Source: an uncultured Clostridia bacterium (lineage in GTDB: Bacteria > Bacillota > Clostridia > Christensenellales > Borkfalkiaceae). Taken from it: 8,240 nt of DNA. The stretch lies in contig CALVXL010000094.1 of assembly GCA_944369635.1 (NCBI GenBank), positions 1-8,240 of the forward strand, given 5' to 3'. The notes under the pieces are model-generated. The model searched no databases. It was not told the origin of the DNA and saw only the letters and a program-made list of their open reading frames with translations. The first letter of the stretch is position 1, and the number at the start of each line of letters is the position of its first letter. The translations under genes were made by a program, and so were the position numbers. Shown piece by piece: positions 1 through 7,454 of the stretch.

Positions 1-479
1 AGCGCGATCGCCGAAGGCTGCTGTTCGCTATATAGATAATAGGCGGCGAAATCTTCCGCGATCTCCCCGCTTACCAGACGACAACTGCCCGAATACGGTT
101 CTTTAAGCCCCATGCTCTTCACCACCGTGAGACGTCCGTTTCTGCCGACACATCCGCCCACATCCAGCTTGCCGTCGGCGCGAAGAGGCAATTCCGCACG
201 CGGATTATCGATGGAACCGCGCATATCTAACGCGCTGTTTCCGCTTACGGTGATCGTGCCGCCCACGCCGTCGCCCACCACCGAAACGGACAGCTTGTCC
301 GTTTCGTTTTTCAGACAACTCGCCATAAACGACGAAACGGTGAGCACCCTGCCGAGCGCCGCCGCCGAAAGCGGAGAAAGGCGATGTATTTCAATCGCCT
401 CGTTGACAAGCTCCGTCGTATCCATCACGCAGAGCGACATTTCGTTATTATATATCAATGTTTTTACTAATCTGTTCAT
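1..479 (-). CDS. hslO: Hsp33 redox-regulated holdase chaperone, N-terminal part (runs off the left edge)
   Basis: About 159 residues are visible, starting MNRLVKTLIYNNEMSLCV. Hsp33 hallmarks are easy to read: LSPLSAAALGRVLT near residues 34-47, the KLDVGGCVGRNGRLTVVK block near 104-121, then GLKEPYSG, LVSGEIAEDFA and SEQQPSAIAL at the window edge. Hsp33 is a cytosolic chaperone of about 290 residues that holds unfolding proteins during oxidative stress. In the family it is switched on when a C-terminal CxC...CxxC zinc site is oxidised; that domain lies beyond the window, so I cannot confirm it. It is the last visible gene of a leftward operon, 41 nt after the antiporter. The start at 479 is the only ATG fitting the family N-terminus. 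AAAAGGA abuts the ATG with no spacer, so the functional Shine-Dalgarno may instead be GGGTGA at 487-492. Confidence 0.93.
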   Translation of the reverse strand, partial: MNRLVKTLIYNNEMSLCVMDTTELVNEAIEIHRLSPLSAAALGRVLTVSSFMASCLKNETDKLSVSVVGDGVGGTITVSGNSALDMRGSIDNPRAELPLRADGKLDVGGCVGRNGRLTVVKSMGLKEPYSGSCRLVSGEIAEDFAAYYLYSEQQPSAIA

Positions 480-520
480 TCCTTTTTCACCCGCTTTCTT
501 TCCGCGCGGGCCATGCGGCA

Positions 521-1906
521 TTATTGCGTATCCGCGGCAGGCACGCCGCCGTCGGCCGCGCTCGCACTGTCGGTTTTCGCTTCGGACGAAGCGCCGCTCT
601 CACCCGATTTGTCGAGGCTGGGCGCGGTTACGTCGGTAAATTCCACTTCCTTGCCGCCCATCAGCGTGGGGTTATCGTCGTGTTTATACAAAAGCTTCAG
701 TAAAATCGGCGCGAGCACCGAGCTTACAAGCACCAGCATGACCACGATAACGCGATAGTCCGGCGCAAGAAGTCCGCCGAGTATTCCCTTTTCCGTAACG
801 ATGAGCGCGACCTCGCCGCGGGCGATCATGCCCACGCCGATCTTTGCCGAGTCTTTCCAGCCGAATCTTGCCATCTTGGCGATACCGCCGCAACCGATGA
901 TCTTACCGATGATCGCCGTTGCCACAAACGCAAGCCCGAACCACAGCATATGAAGCGTCATGCCGTCAAAGCTGATCTTGATGCCGATGCTCGCAAAGAA
1001 TATCGGCGCAAAGATCATATAAGAATTGATGGTAATCCTTCTGTCCACGTATTCGGCGGATTTATGATTGACGGAAAGGAGCACGCCGGCGATATATGCG
1101 CCCGTGATATCCGCAACGCCGAATCCCTTTTCCGCCATAAAAGCATATAAAAAGCAGGCGACCAACGATAAGATGGGAATCCTGCGGGTGTGCGGATGCC
1201 TTTTTTCGAGGTATTTGAAAACCTTGATAAGCAAAATACCCAGCCCGATCGCCACCACGAAGAAAACGAACATCCACAAAATGGAAATGATCGGCAATCC
1301 GTTGGGGTTGATAAGCGAAAGCAAAGGCGACGAATCCGCGGAAGTTCCGTTCAGGCTGAGGGCGATGGTCAGCACAATCAGGCCGAGCACGTCGTCGATG
1401 ATCGCGGCGGAAAGCACGATGGTGCCGACTTTGCTTTTCAGTTTGCCGAGTTCGCGAAGGGTTTCCACCGTGATCCCGACGCTGGTCGCCGTCATGATGA
1501 CGCCGATGAAAAGACAGCCTAAAAGATTTTCCGTACCTAAAAAGAGCACCGCGATGCCGAATCCCATTCCGAGAGGAAGCAATACGCCGCCGAGCGCGAT
1601 GAGGAAGGAAACGAGCCCCGTGTTTTTCAGATCGTTGAGGTCGGTTTCCAGCCCCGCCGTGAACATGACGAATATCACGCCCACTTCCGCAAAGGCTTTG
1701 AGCATATTGTTTTCCCTCAGCGGGAAAATCCAGTTATCGGGGATTTCGAAAAACAATCCCCATATCGCAGGACCTATGATCAACCCCGCGAGAATGTACC
1801 CGAGAACCTGCGGCAGACCGATTTTTCTCATCAGTATGCCGAGCATTTTGGCGGAAAACAGTATTACCGCCAGTTGGAACAAAAAGTCAATCGTATCGAT
1901 TTGCAT
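521..1906 (-). CDS. CPA2-family cation:proton antiporter (Na+/H+ exchanger domain)
   Basis: A 461-residue polytopic membrane protein with about 12-13 hydrophobic segments over residues 8-405. Visible family landmarks are MFTAGLETDL (81-90), the paired aspartates of AAIIDDVLGL (D171-D172), GKIIGCGG with K335, and MIARGEVALIV with R363. In NapA-like antiporters a DD pair plus a membrane lysine goes with electrogenic Na+/H+ exchange, so I infer sodium or proton homeostasis; ion specificity cannot be read. The last 55 or so residues form a hydrophilic Ala/Ser/Glu/Asp-rich, probably disordered tail, not the TrkA-N domain of KefB/KefC proteins. A GTG at 1915 is in frame, but it lies inside the ribosome binding site AGAGGTGA (1912-1919). 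The ATG at 1906 has good spacing, so I chose it. The site overlaps the upstream methyltransferase stop, suggesting coupled translation. Confidence 0.9.
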   Translation of the reverse strand: MQIDTIDFLFQLAVILFSAKMLGILMRKIGLPQVLGYILAGLIIGPAIWGLFFEIPDNWIFPLRENNMLKAFAEVGVIFVMFTAGLETDLNDLKNTGLVSFLIALGGVLLPLGMGFGIAVLFLGTENLLGCLFIGVIMTATSVGITVETLRELGKLKSKVGTIVLSAAIIDDVLGLIVLTIALSLNGTSADSSPLLSLINPNGLPIISILWMFVFFVVAIGLGILLIKVFKYLEKRHPHTRRIPILSLVACFLYAFMAEKGFGVADITGAYIAGVLLSVNHKSAEYVDRRITINSYMIFAPIFFASIGIKISFDGMTLHMLWFGLAFVATAIIGKIIGCGGIAKMARFGWKDSAKIGVGMIARGEVALIVTEKGILGGLLAPDYRVIVVMLVLVSSVLAPILLKLLYKHDDNPTLMGGKEVEFTDVTAPSLDKSGESGASSEAKTDSASAADGGVPAADTQ

Positions 1907-1911
1907 AAAGT

Positions 1912-1919
1912 TCACCTCT
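1912..1919 (-). promoter_or_regulatory. Ribosome binding site of the antiporter gene
   Basis: AGAGGTGA on the minus strand, five bases before the ATG at 1906. Its first base is the last base of the methyltransferase stop codon, and it contains the alternative GTG start (1915-1913). This argues for ATG 1906 as the true start and for translational coupling of the two genes. Confidence 0.7.
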
Positions 1920-2623
1920 TACTTGATTGCTGTGAAATACCAGCGTTCATCTTCAGCTTTTATTTCTCCATTTTCCCCGACAACGGCGACTTTTCCGAAC
2001 CCCGCCGCCTTCAGCGACGAGACGATCTCATCCGCACCGTGCGCGTACTCGAAAAAACTTTCTTCTTCGCGCCTGTACGCATTCCCCTCTTTGTAAAAAT
2101 ACACGAGCTCCATCAGAACTCCGTTTTTTCTTTGCGTGTTGAACCAAATATACGTCAGATCTTCCCGATCTTCCCCGAACATATTCGTGCCGATGACCTG
2201 CCGCAACCGATAAATCGACGATACGTCGAACAGAAAAACGCCGCCTTTATCCAGCGCGGCGTAAACCGCGGCGAAATTCTTTATAAGCTGCGCAGGCGGG
2301 AGATAGTTGACCACGTCGTTCACCGCCGTAACGAATCCCAGCCCACTCAGTTTTTTTACGTCCGTCATTTTGCCGAGCACGTATTCGCCCCCGCGCGCAA
2401 ACGCTTCGCCGAGCATTTCGGGCGACGGATCGAACCCGGTGACGGAAAAACCTGCCGCCGCCAAAGCGCGCGTCACGCTGCCCGTCCCGCAGCCGACGTC
2501 CGCTCCGCGGGGATTCGGTGCGAGCTTTTTTACCCTGCGGACGACTTTTGCCGCCCACTTTCCGCTCACGCCCGCCATCAGCTTTTCGTAAAACGAAGAT
2601 ACGACGGAAAAATCGTTGATCAT
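1919..2623 (-). CDS. Class I SAM-dependent methyltransferase
   Basis: A 234-residue soluble protein with a Rossmann-type SAM-binding fold. Motif I is DVGCGTG (D42-G48), followed by the acidic end of strand beta-2 at D65 (GFDPSPEML). A KMTD block near 85-88 and AVNDVVNYLPP near 101-111 fit the adenine-binding and post-motif positions of the Methyltransf_25/11 type. The start of the domain is a helix with FYEKLM near 11-16, common in small-molecule methyltransferases of this group. The substrate cannot be told from sequence. The gene begins 1 nt after the membrane-protein stop and its own stop overlaps the antiporter ribosome binding site, so it is tightly embedded in the operon. Its own Shine-Dalgarno is poor (purine-rich AAAGAGAAAA), consistent with coupling to the gene upstream. 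Confidence 0.87.
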   Translation of the reverse strand: MINDFSVVSSFYEKLMAGVSGKWAAKVVRRVKKLAPNPRGADVGCGTGSVTRALAAAGFSVTGFDPSPEMLGEAFARGGEYVLGKMTDVKKLSGLGFVTAVNDVVNYLPPAQLIKNFAAVYAALDKGGVFLFDVSSIYRLRQVIGTNMFGEDREDLTYIWFNTQRKNGVLMELVYFYKEGNAYRREEESFFEYAHGADEIVSSLKAAGFGKVAVVGENGEIKAEDERWYFTAIK

Positions 2624-2624
2624 A

Positions 2625-3935
2625 TCATTTTTTCTCTTTGTCTTTCTTCTTTTTCTGTTTTTCTTCTCTCTTGCGCTCTTTCTTCATGCTCTCTTCCAGC
2701 TCTTTACGCGCCTGTTCTTTACGGGCCTCGCGCTCCGCTTCGAACTTCTTTTCTTCTTCCGTGGGCTGATACTGCGGATCGTCCTTATGCGCGGCTATAT
2801 ACTCTTCGTTGTCGCGGTAAAGCGCTTCGCGGCTCTCCTGCAAGCGCTGCAGGTCGGCGCGGCTGTACGATTCAGGCAGTTCGGCAAGCTGCAGCTCGTC
2901 GTCCGTGATGGGTTTGATGGGACGGCGGGTAAGCACCGTTCTCGAAGACTGCGCCAGCTGTTCGCGGTATTTCTTGATGGCCTCGGCGTCGTCCTTGCTT
3001 ACCTTTTCGTAAATACCCCTGTTCTTCTGCGCACCGGGCACCCTGTCGTTGATGAATTTATCGAACGCCCACTGGCTGTAATCCGTCCAGACCAGCAAAA
3101 ACCAGGAAAATCCGAGGATCAGGCACAAAAGAATCCCGATCATCGTTCCGATGCCGCCGAACAAAAAGAGCGCGAACGGAATGAGCCCGATGATGAGAAA
3201 GAAGATATTCATCGGCAGAAGCGCGAAGGAAAAGATGACCGCGTTTTTGATGAGTTGCCCGAATTTCAAATCATAGGTAACGCCCATGGTGATCATCCAG
3301 GCTGCGCACATAAAGGAAAACGCCAAAAACGCGTAGGAAAAACCCTTTCCGATGGAAAGCCAGACCTTACTGCCCGAGCCCGTGGCGATGAGCAGGTTTG
3401 CATAGCCGATAGACATCTGCACCAGATAGAATATGACGGAAAAGATCAAAAGCGTGAACATAACTACAAAATAATTCTGTTTTACGCCCTTCCAGAAATC
3501 GTTGGCAATGAAGATGCCTTCCGTCCAGACCATATTTCTGATAACGTACGCGCCGCCGGAAATGCCGACCGCGGCGACCATAAGGCAGATGGGAAGCGCC
3601 AGATAAAACTGTTGTTTGACGACGACGTCGATCTGTTCCACGAGTCCCGCCATATCGGGCACCGCGGGATAGCCGATGCCGATGTTCTGCGAAAACGCGC
3701 TTTCCGAACCGTAAAGCGACAAAGCGTTATTGACGATAAAAAGCAAAAACGCAACCAGCAGACAGAACAGCAACACCAGCACGTTGATCAGAAACAGTTT
3801 GCCGAACCTGCCTTTGAAAATATCCCAGAAGAGTTCCCAGCGGTTGCTGGGCAGGGTGGAACGGGCATAACCTTCGGACTTTTCCGTCCCCATGATCAAC
3901 CTGTTTATAAATCCGCCTTTTTTCTTTTCAGCCAT
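2625..3935 (-). CDS. Six-pass membrane protein, YesL/DUF624-like, with long charged C-terminal tail
   Basis: A 436-residue protein, first gene of the leftward operon. The start at 3935 is set by AAGGAG six bases upstream. A basic cytosolic N-terminus with LPSNRWELFWDIFKGRFGK (28-46) precedes predicted membrane segments near 47-68, 110-131, 155-177, 198-220, 232-258 and 262-284. The turn GGAYVIRNMVWTEG...DFWKGVKQNYF (127-156) resembles the conserved loop of YesL/DUF624 membrane proteins, though I judge this by eye. The last 150 residues are hydrophilic, rich in Glu, Arg and Lys, probably helical or coiled coil, ending in an almost pure Lys/Glu stretch. Family members are usually only about 200-230 residues, so the tail is an extension. 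The function is unknown; a cytoplasmic interaction or nucleic-acid/membrane-surface contact is possible for the tail but not shown. Confidence 0.75.
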   Translation of the reverse strand: MAEKKKGGFINRLIMGTEKSEGYARSTLPSNRWELFWDIFKGRFGKLFLINVLVLLFCLLVAFLLFIVNNALSLYGSESAFSQNIGIGYPAVPDMAGLVEQIDVVVKQQFYLALPICLMVAAVGISGGAYVIRNMVWTEGIFIANDFWKGVKQNYFVVMFTLLIFSVIFYLVQMSIGYANLLIATGSGSKVWLSIGKGFSYAFLAFSFMCAAWMITMGVTYDLKFGQLIKNAVIFSFALLPMNIFFLIIGLIPFALFLFGGIGTMIGILLCLILGFSWFLLVWTDYSQWAFDKFINDRVPGAQKNRGIYEKVSKDDAEAIKKYREQLAQSSRTVLTRRPIKPITDDELQLAELPESYSRADLQRLQESREALYRDNEEYIAAHKDDPQYQPTEEEKKFEAEREARKEQARKELEESMKKERKREEKQKKKKDKEKK

Positions 3936-3951
3936 TTCTTTCTCCTTAGCT

Positions 3952-3966
3952 AAAGGACAATCCTTT
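3952..3966. repeat. Short inverted repeat in the leftward operon leader
   Basis: AAAGGA-CAA-TCCTTT is a perfect 6-bp inverted repeat with a 3-nt loop. It lies between the leftward promoter and the ribosome binding site of the membrane-protein gene, so it would form a small hairpin in the leader RNA. On the minus strand the right arm also reads AAAGGA, a decoy Shine-Dalgarno-like sequence. It may be chance. Confidence 0.4.
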
Positions 3967-3984
3967 GAATTTCGACTTCATCTT

Positions 3985-4013
3985 ATTTTATACTAATTTT
4001 AAAATATTTTCAA
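3985..4013 (-). promoter_or_regulatory. Sigma-A-type promoter for the leftward operon
   Basis: On the minus strand, TTGAAA (4013-4008), a 17-nt spacer, then TAAAAT (3990-3985). The spacer is A/T-only except one G. The expected start of transcription is near 3978, giving a leader of about 43 nt before the membrane-protein ATG at 3935. It is the best leftward match in the 190-nt gap, and no other promoter is obvious before the following three genes. Confidence 0.65.
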
Positions 4014-4042
4014 ATAAAAACGACATAGTACCGAAAAAAAAC

Positions 4043-4071
4043 TTTACTTTTTTCCGCGTCGATGATAATAT
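4043..4071 (+). promoter_or_regulatory. Sigma-A-type promoter for the asd-dapA-dapB-yggS-sepF operon
   Basis: TTTACT (4043-4048), a 17-nt spacer, then TAATAT (4066-4071) preceded by TG at 4063-4064, an extended -10 element. Transcription should start near 4078, about 48 nt before the asd ATG. That leader is too short for a lysine riboswitch or T-box, so no RNA-based lysine control is visible here. Confidence 0.6.
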
Positions 4072-4125
4072 ATTTTTAATTTAAAGGGATTTTATATAAC
4101 TATCTTTAAAAAAGGAGCCATATTT

Positions 4126-5130
4126 ATGAGAAAAATCAACGTAGCCGTCGTCGGCGCGACGGGAATGGTCGGCAGCAAATTCCTCGAAGTCCTCACCGAA
4201 CGCAAACTGCCCGTGGACACGTATTATCTTTACGCTTCCGCAAAGAGCGCGGGCAAAGAAATCGACTTCATGGGTAAAAAACACACGGTCATCGAACTGA
4301 AAGAGGAAAACATCGTCGACAAAAAGATCGACATCGCGCTCTTTTCGGCGGGCGGCGAAACTTCCAAGCAGTTTGCGCCCATATTTGCAAAGCACGGCAC
4401 GCTGGTTATCGATAACTCCAACGCATGGAGACGGGACAAAAACGTTCCCCTCGTCGTGCCCGAATGCAACAGCGAAGATATAAGATGGCATAAAAACATC
4501 ATCGCAAACCCCAACTGTTCCACCATTCAGGCGGTAGTCGCGCTAAAGCCCCTGCACGACGCGTTTAAGATCAAGCGCATCGTTTATTCCACTTATCAGG
4601 CTGTTTCGGGCGCGGGCGTGAAAGGGTTCAACGATCTGAAAAACGGAATCAACGGCGAAGCGCCGCAGAAATTCCCCTATCCGATCTTCGGAAACTGCAT
4701 TCCGCACATCGACGTTTTTCTGGAAAACGGCTACACGAGAGAAGAAGACAAAATGATCTTCGAAACGAAAAAAATTCTCGGCGACTGGGATCTTAAGATC
4801 ACCGCGACGACGGTGCGCGTTCCCGTTTACTACGGGCACAGCGAATCCATCAACGTGGAATTTTACAAACCCTGCACCGTGGAAGAAGTCAGAAAAGTGC
4901 TGGAGAACGCTCCCGGCGTCATCGTGAAGGACGACCCGGCGAACAACGTTTATCCTATGGCGATCGACGCCGAAAACAAGGACGAAGTTTTTGTGGGGAG
5001 AATCCGCAAAGACGATACCGTCGAAAGCGGCGTGAATTTATGGGTCGTTGCGGACAATATCCGCAAAGGCGCAGCCACAAACGCGGTCCAGATCGCGGAA
5101 AAAGTTCTGGAAATGGGATTGATCAAATAA
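4126..5130 (+). CDS. asd: Aspartate-semialdehyde dehydrogenase
   Basis: This 334-residue enzyme reduces L-aspartyl-4-phosphate to aspartate semialdehyde with NADPH, the branch-point step to diaminopimelate, lysine, threonine and methionine. The N-terminal nucleotide-binding loop is VVGATGMVG (8-16). SAGGETSKQ (74-82) and DNSNAWR (96-102) are family blocks. The catalytic cysteine is C131 in NPNCSTIQ, and the acid-base histidine is H238 in RVPVYYGHSES. Length matches the family (about 330-340). The start is fixed by AAAGGAG at 4111-4117, 8 nt upstream. It is the first gene of the rightward operon, 1 nt from dapA. Everything needed for activity appears intact. Confidence 0.97.
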   Translation: MRKINVAVVGATGMVGSKFLEVLTERKLPVDTYYLYASAKSAGKEIDFMGKKHTVIELKEENIVDKKIDIALFSAGGETSKQFAPIFAKHGTLVIDNSNAWRRDKNVPLVVPECNSEDIRWHKNIIANPNCSTIQAVVALKPLHDAFKIKRIVYSTYQAVSGAGVKGFNDLKNGINGEAPQKFPYPIFGNCIPHIDVFLENGYTREEDKMIFETKKILGDWDLKITATTVRVPVYYGHSESINVEFYKPCTVEEVRKVLENAPGVIVKDDPANNVYPMAIDAENKDEVFVGRIRKDDTVESGVNLWVVADNIRKGAATNAVQIAEKVLEMGLIK

Positions 5131-5131
5131 G

Positions 5132-6034
5132 ATGAAAGTTTTATATAAAGGAACGGGCACGGCGATGATCACGCCGTTTACCGAAGACGGCGCAGTGGAC
5201 TTCCCCGCGCTGGAAAAGATGATCGAATATCAGATCGCAAACGGGATAGATTCCCTTGTAGTGCTTGGCACAACGGGCGAAGCCGCCACGCTTACCGACG
5301 AGGAGTATGCCGACGTTGCGGAATATTCCATGAAGAAAATTGCGGGGCGCGTAAAAGTCATTCTCGGCACGGGCAGCAACTGCACGCGCAAAGCCGTGGA
5401 AAAGAGCAAGTACGCGGAAAGCCTCGGCGCGGACGGTCTGCTTGTGGTTACGCCCTATTATAACAAATGCACGCAGAACGGGCTCGTCAAGTATTACGAC
5501 GACGTATGTTCCGCCGTAAATATCCCCGTTTTATGTTACAATGTGCCCGCGCGCACGGGCGTGAACATTCTCCCCCGCACGATGGAAAAGATTGCCGACA
5601 TCGAAAACATATACGGCATTAAGGAAGCGTGCGGCAACATGGAACAGATCTGCGAAACGGCAAGGCTGATCCGCGGGAAATGCGCGCTTTACAGCGGGGA
5701 CGACAACCTGAACCTCGCCATGCTTTCCATCGGCAGTTCGGGACTCATCTCCGTAGCTTCCAACATCGCCCCCAAGGAAGTGGGCGACGTTGCGCGCTAT
5801 TACTTTGCGGGCGAAAACGACAAGGCGATCGCGCTCCAGGAACGTTTGCTTCCCTTAATCGACGCGATGTTTACCGAAGTCAACCCCATTCCCGTCAAAA
5901 CGGCGTCGGCGCTCATCGGCATAGGCACGTCTTACGTCCGCCCGCCCCTGACCGTGCTCGAAGACGAACACAAAAAGAGCATGATCAGAATTCTGAAAGA
6001 TTTCGGGCTTTCCTTAAAGGAGCAAACATTATGA
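5132..6034 (+). CDS. dapA: 4-hydroxy-tetrahydrodipicolinate synthase
   Basis: 300 residues, a cytosolic Schiff-base aldolase of the TIM-barrel DHDPS family. It condenses pyruvate with aspartate semialdehyde, the product of asd just upstream. All active-site residues are present, each shifted by +3 from the E. coli enzyme: T47 in GTTGEAATL, Y110 in TPYYNK, Y136 and R141 in CYNVPARTG, and the Schiff-base lysine K164 in GIKEACGN. The start lies 1 nt after the asd stop. Its own Shine-Dalgarno is weak, so it is probably translated by coupling to asd. The stop overlaps the dapB start by ATGA. Confidence 0.97.
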   Translation: MKVLYKGTGTAMITPFTEDGAVDFPALEKMIEYQIANGIDSLVVLGTTGEAATLTDEEYADVAEYSMKKIAGRVKVILGTGSNCTRKAVEKSKYAESLGADGLLVVTPYYNKCTQNGLVKYYDDVCSAVNIPVLCYNVPARTGVNILPRTMEKIADIENIYGIKEACGNMEQICETARLIRGKCALYSGDDNLNLAMLSIGSSGLISVASNIAPKEVGDVARYYFAGENDKAIALQERLLPLIDAMFTEVNPIPVKTASALIGIGTSYVRPPLTVLEDEHKKSMIRILKDFGLSLKEQTL

Positions 6035-6780
6035 ATATACTGATTTCGGGCGCGCTCGGAAGAATGGGCAGGGCGGTTTACCGCGCGGCGAAAGCGAACG
6101 GCGTAAACGTCGTTGCGGGCGTGGATCTTAATGCCGATCTTTCCGACCTCGATTATCCCGTTTACAAGGACTTTGCCTCCGTTAAGGAAGAAGCGGACGT
6201 CATTATAGACTTTTCTTCCCCCACTACCCTCGACAGCTTGCTTTCCTTTGCGGAAAGCAAACAGATTCCCGCCGTGCTCTGCGCGACGGGTTACACCGCC
6301 GAACAGCTGAATAAAATTGCGGCGGCAACGGAAAAGACGGCGATTTTCCGTTCGGCGAATATGTCGGTAGGCGTGAACCTCGTCATCGACCTTTGCAAAA
6401 AAGCCGCAAAGACCTTGCCTTCCTTCGACGTGGAAATCGTGGAAATGCACCATAACCAGAAAGTGGACGCGCCCTCGGGTACGGCGCTTATGCTTGCGGA
6501 CGCGATCAAAGAAGTCGATCCCGAAAAGTATTACGTGTACGGCAGAGAAGGCCGCGTCGGCAAGAGAAACGAAAAAGAAATCGGCATTCACGCCCTGCGC
6601 GGCGGCAACGTGGTGGGCGAACACGAAGTGATTTTTGCAGGCGCGAACGAAGTGGTAAAGCTTTCCCACTCGGCGGCGAGCCGCGAAGTGTTTGCAGACG
6701 GCGCGATAAAAGCCGCGGCGTTCATGCTCGGCAAAAAACGCGGCGCATATAATATGGACGATTATATCAAGACGTTATGA
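6031..6780 (+). CDS. dapB: 4-hydroxy-tetrahydrodipicolinate reductase
   Basis: 249 residues, cytosolic; reduces the DapA product to tetrahydrodipicolinate with NAD(P)H. The dinucleotide-binding loop is GALGRMG (G7, G10, G13). DFSSPTTL (60-67) and ATGY (85-88) are typical. The catalytic block EMHHNQKVDAPSGTA contains H140-H141 and K144. The reading frame is open well upstream, inside dapA, but the true start is the ATG at 6031: AAAGGAG at 6016-6022 lies 8 nt before it and the protein then begins with the family's first beta strand, MNILISGALG. The start overlaps the dapA stop, and the stop overlaps the yggS start, both as ATGA. Length is normal for the shorter members of the family. Confidence 0.97.
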   Translation: MNILISGALGRMGRAVYRAAKANGVNVVAGVDLNADLSDLDYPVYKDFASVKEEADVIIDFSSPTTLDSLLSFAESKQIPAVLCATGYTAEQLNKIAAATEKTAIFRSANMSVGVNLVIDLCKKAAKTLPSFDVEIVEMHHNQKVDAPSGTALMLADAIKEVDPEKYYVYGREGRVGKRNEKEIGIHALRGGNVVGEHEVIFAGANEVVKLSHSAASREVFADGAIKAAAFMLGKKRGAYNMDDYIKTL

Positions 6781-7445
6781 ACGAAGAAGCTCTGCATGCC
6801 TTGCTGAAAGAAATTGCTCAAGGCAACAATTTAGGCGAAAAAATAACGCTGGTCGGCGCGAGCAAAACGATGTCCGCCGACGACATAAACCGCGCAATCC
6901 GCGCGGGGCTTACGAGCGTAGCCGAAAACAAAGTGCAGGAATTCCGCGACAAATACCCCCTCGTTTGCTGTAACGATTACCAGTTTATCGGTCATTTGCA
7001 GTTAAACAAGGTCAAATACCTGATAGGAAAAGCCTCCCTCATTCAGTCGATCGACCGCGACGAACTTGCCGAAGAGATCGACAGGCTTTCCGAAAAGCAA
7101 AACCTCATCACGAACGTGCTTGCCGAAGTGAATATCGGCAAAGAAGAAAGCAAGTCGGGATATCTGCCCGAAGAATGTATTGCGGCGGCGGAAAGGCTGC
7201 TTTCTTACAAACATCTGAAAGTAAAAGGCTTTATGGCGATGCTCCCTTTGGGCACGGAAGAAAGCCGACTTGCGGATTTGTGTTTGCAAATGCGCGAATT
7301 TTATGATATAATGAAGAAAAACGGCGCGCCGTTTGAATATCTTTCCGTGGGAATGAGCTCGGATTATAAAATAGCCGTTCGGAACGGAAGCAATATGATA
7401 CGCATAGGCACGCTGATTTTCGGGAAAAGAAATTATACGGTTTAA
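6777..7445 (+). CDS. YggS/PLPBP-family pyridoxal phosphate homeostasis protein
   Basis: 222 residues. Family signatures run in order: the PLP-linking lysine K30 in LVGASKTM, ENKVQEFRDK, FIGHLQLNKVKYLI, the SIDRDELAEEI block, VLAEVNIGKEESKSG, GFMAMLP, and at the C-terminus LSVGMSSDYKIAV...MIRIGTLIFGKR, the phosphate-binding region. These are single-domain alanine-racemase-like barrels that carry PLP and affect B6 and amino-acid balance but have no established catalytic activity. In Bacillus the equivalent gene is ylmE, directly before sepF, as here. The N-terminal helix before the lysine strand is slightly shorter than in E. coli YggS. The start overlaps the dapB stop (ATGA) with only a weak ribosome binding site, implying coupling. 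Confidence 0.94.
   Translation: MNEEALHALLKEIAQGNNLGEKITLVGASKTMSADDINRAIRAGLTSVAENKVQEFRDKYPLVCCNDYQFIGHLQLNKVKYLIGKASLIQSIDRDELAEEIDRLSEKQNLITNVLAEVNIGKEESKSGYLPEECIAAAERLLSYKHLKVKGFMAMLPLGTEESRLADLCLQMREFYDIMKKNGAPFEYLSVGMSSDYKIAVRNGSNMIRIGTLIFGKRNYTV
7284..7312 (+). promoter_or_regulatory. Possible internal promoter upstream of sepF, inside yggS
   Basis: TTGCAA (7284-7289), a 17-nt spacer, and a perfect TATAAT (7307-7312) preceded by TG at 7304-7305, an extended -10. Transcription would begin near 7319, about 136 nt before sepF. The match is strong, but the sequence also encodes Phe-Tyr-Asp-Ile-Met in yggS, so a chance match is possible. Confidence 0.4.
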
Positions 7446-7454
7446 GGAGATAAA

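Noticed and set aside
112..639. Plus-strand 175-codon frame at the left end
   Set aside because: The minus strand here encodes a recognisable Hsp33 N-terminus; the plus-strand product has no features and runs into the antiporter 3' end.
2621..2640. Programmed frameshift joining the membrane protein and the methyltransferase at the A-rich junction
   Set aside because: There is a run of six A before the stop, but the methyltransferase has its own ATG one base later and a natural N-terminus. A fusion would serve no visible purpose and no stimulatory structure is seen.
1068..2908. Two overlapping plus-strand open frames (1068-2096 and 1874-2908)
   Set aside because: They are antisense to the antiporter and methyltransferase genes, have Ser/Pro/Arg-rich composition, no family motifs, and no ribosome binding site.
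2616..3953. Long plus-strand open frame (445 codons) opposite the membrane-protein gene
   Set aside because: It encodes a low-complexity, Arg/His/Gln/Asp-rich product without domains, while the opposite strand has clear membrane segments, a ribosome binding site and a promoter.
4072..4125. Lysine riboswitch or T-box before asd
   Set aside because: The leader from the likely start of transcription is only about 48 nt and lacks the conserved stems; the promoter would have to lie much further upstream, inside the divergent operon.
5932..6669. Minus-strand 245-codon frame opposite dapA and dapB
   Set aside because: dapB is complete with catalytic motifs on the plus strand; the antisense product is a composition artefact rich in Phe, His, Val and Arg.
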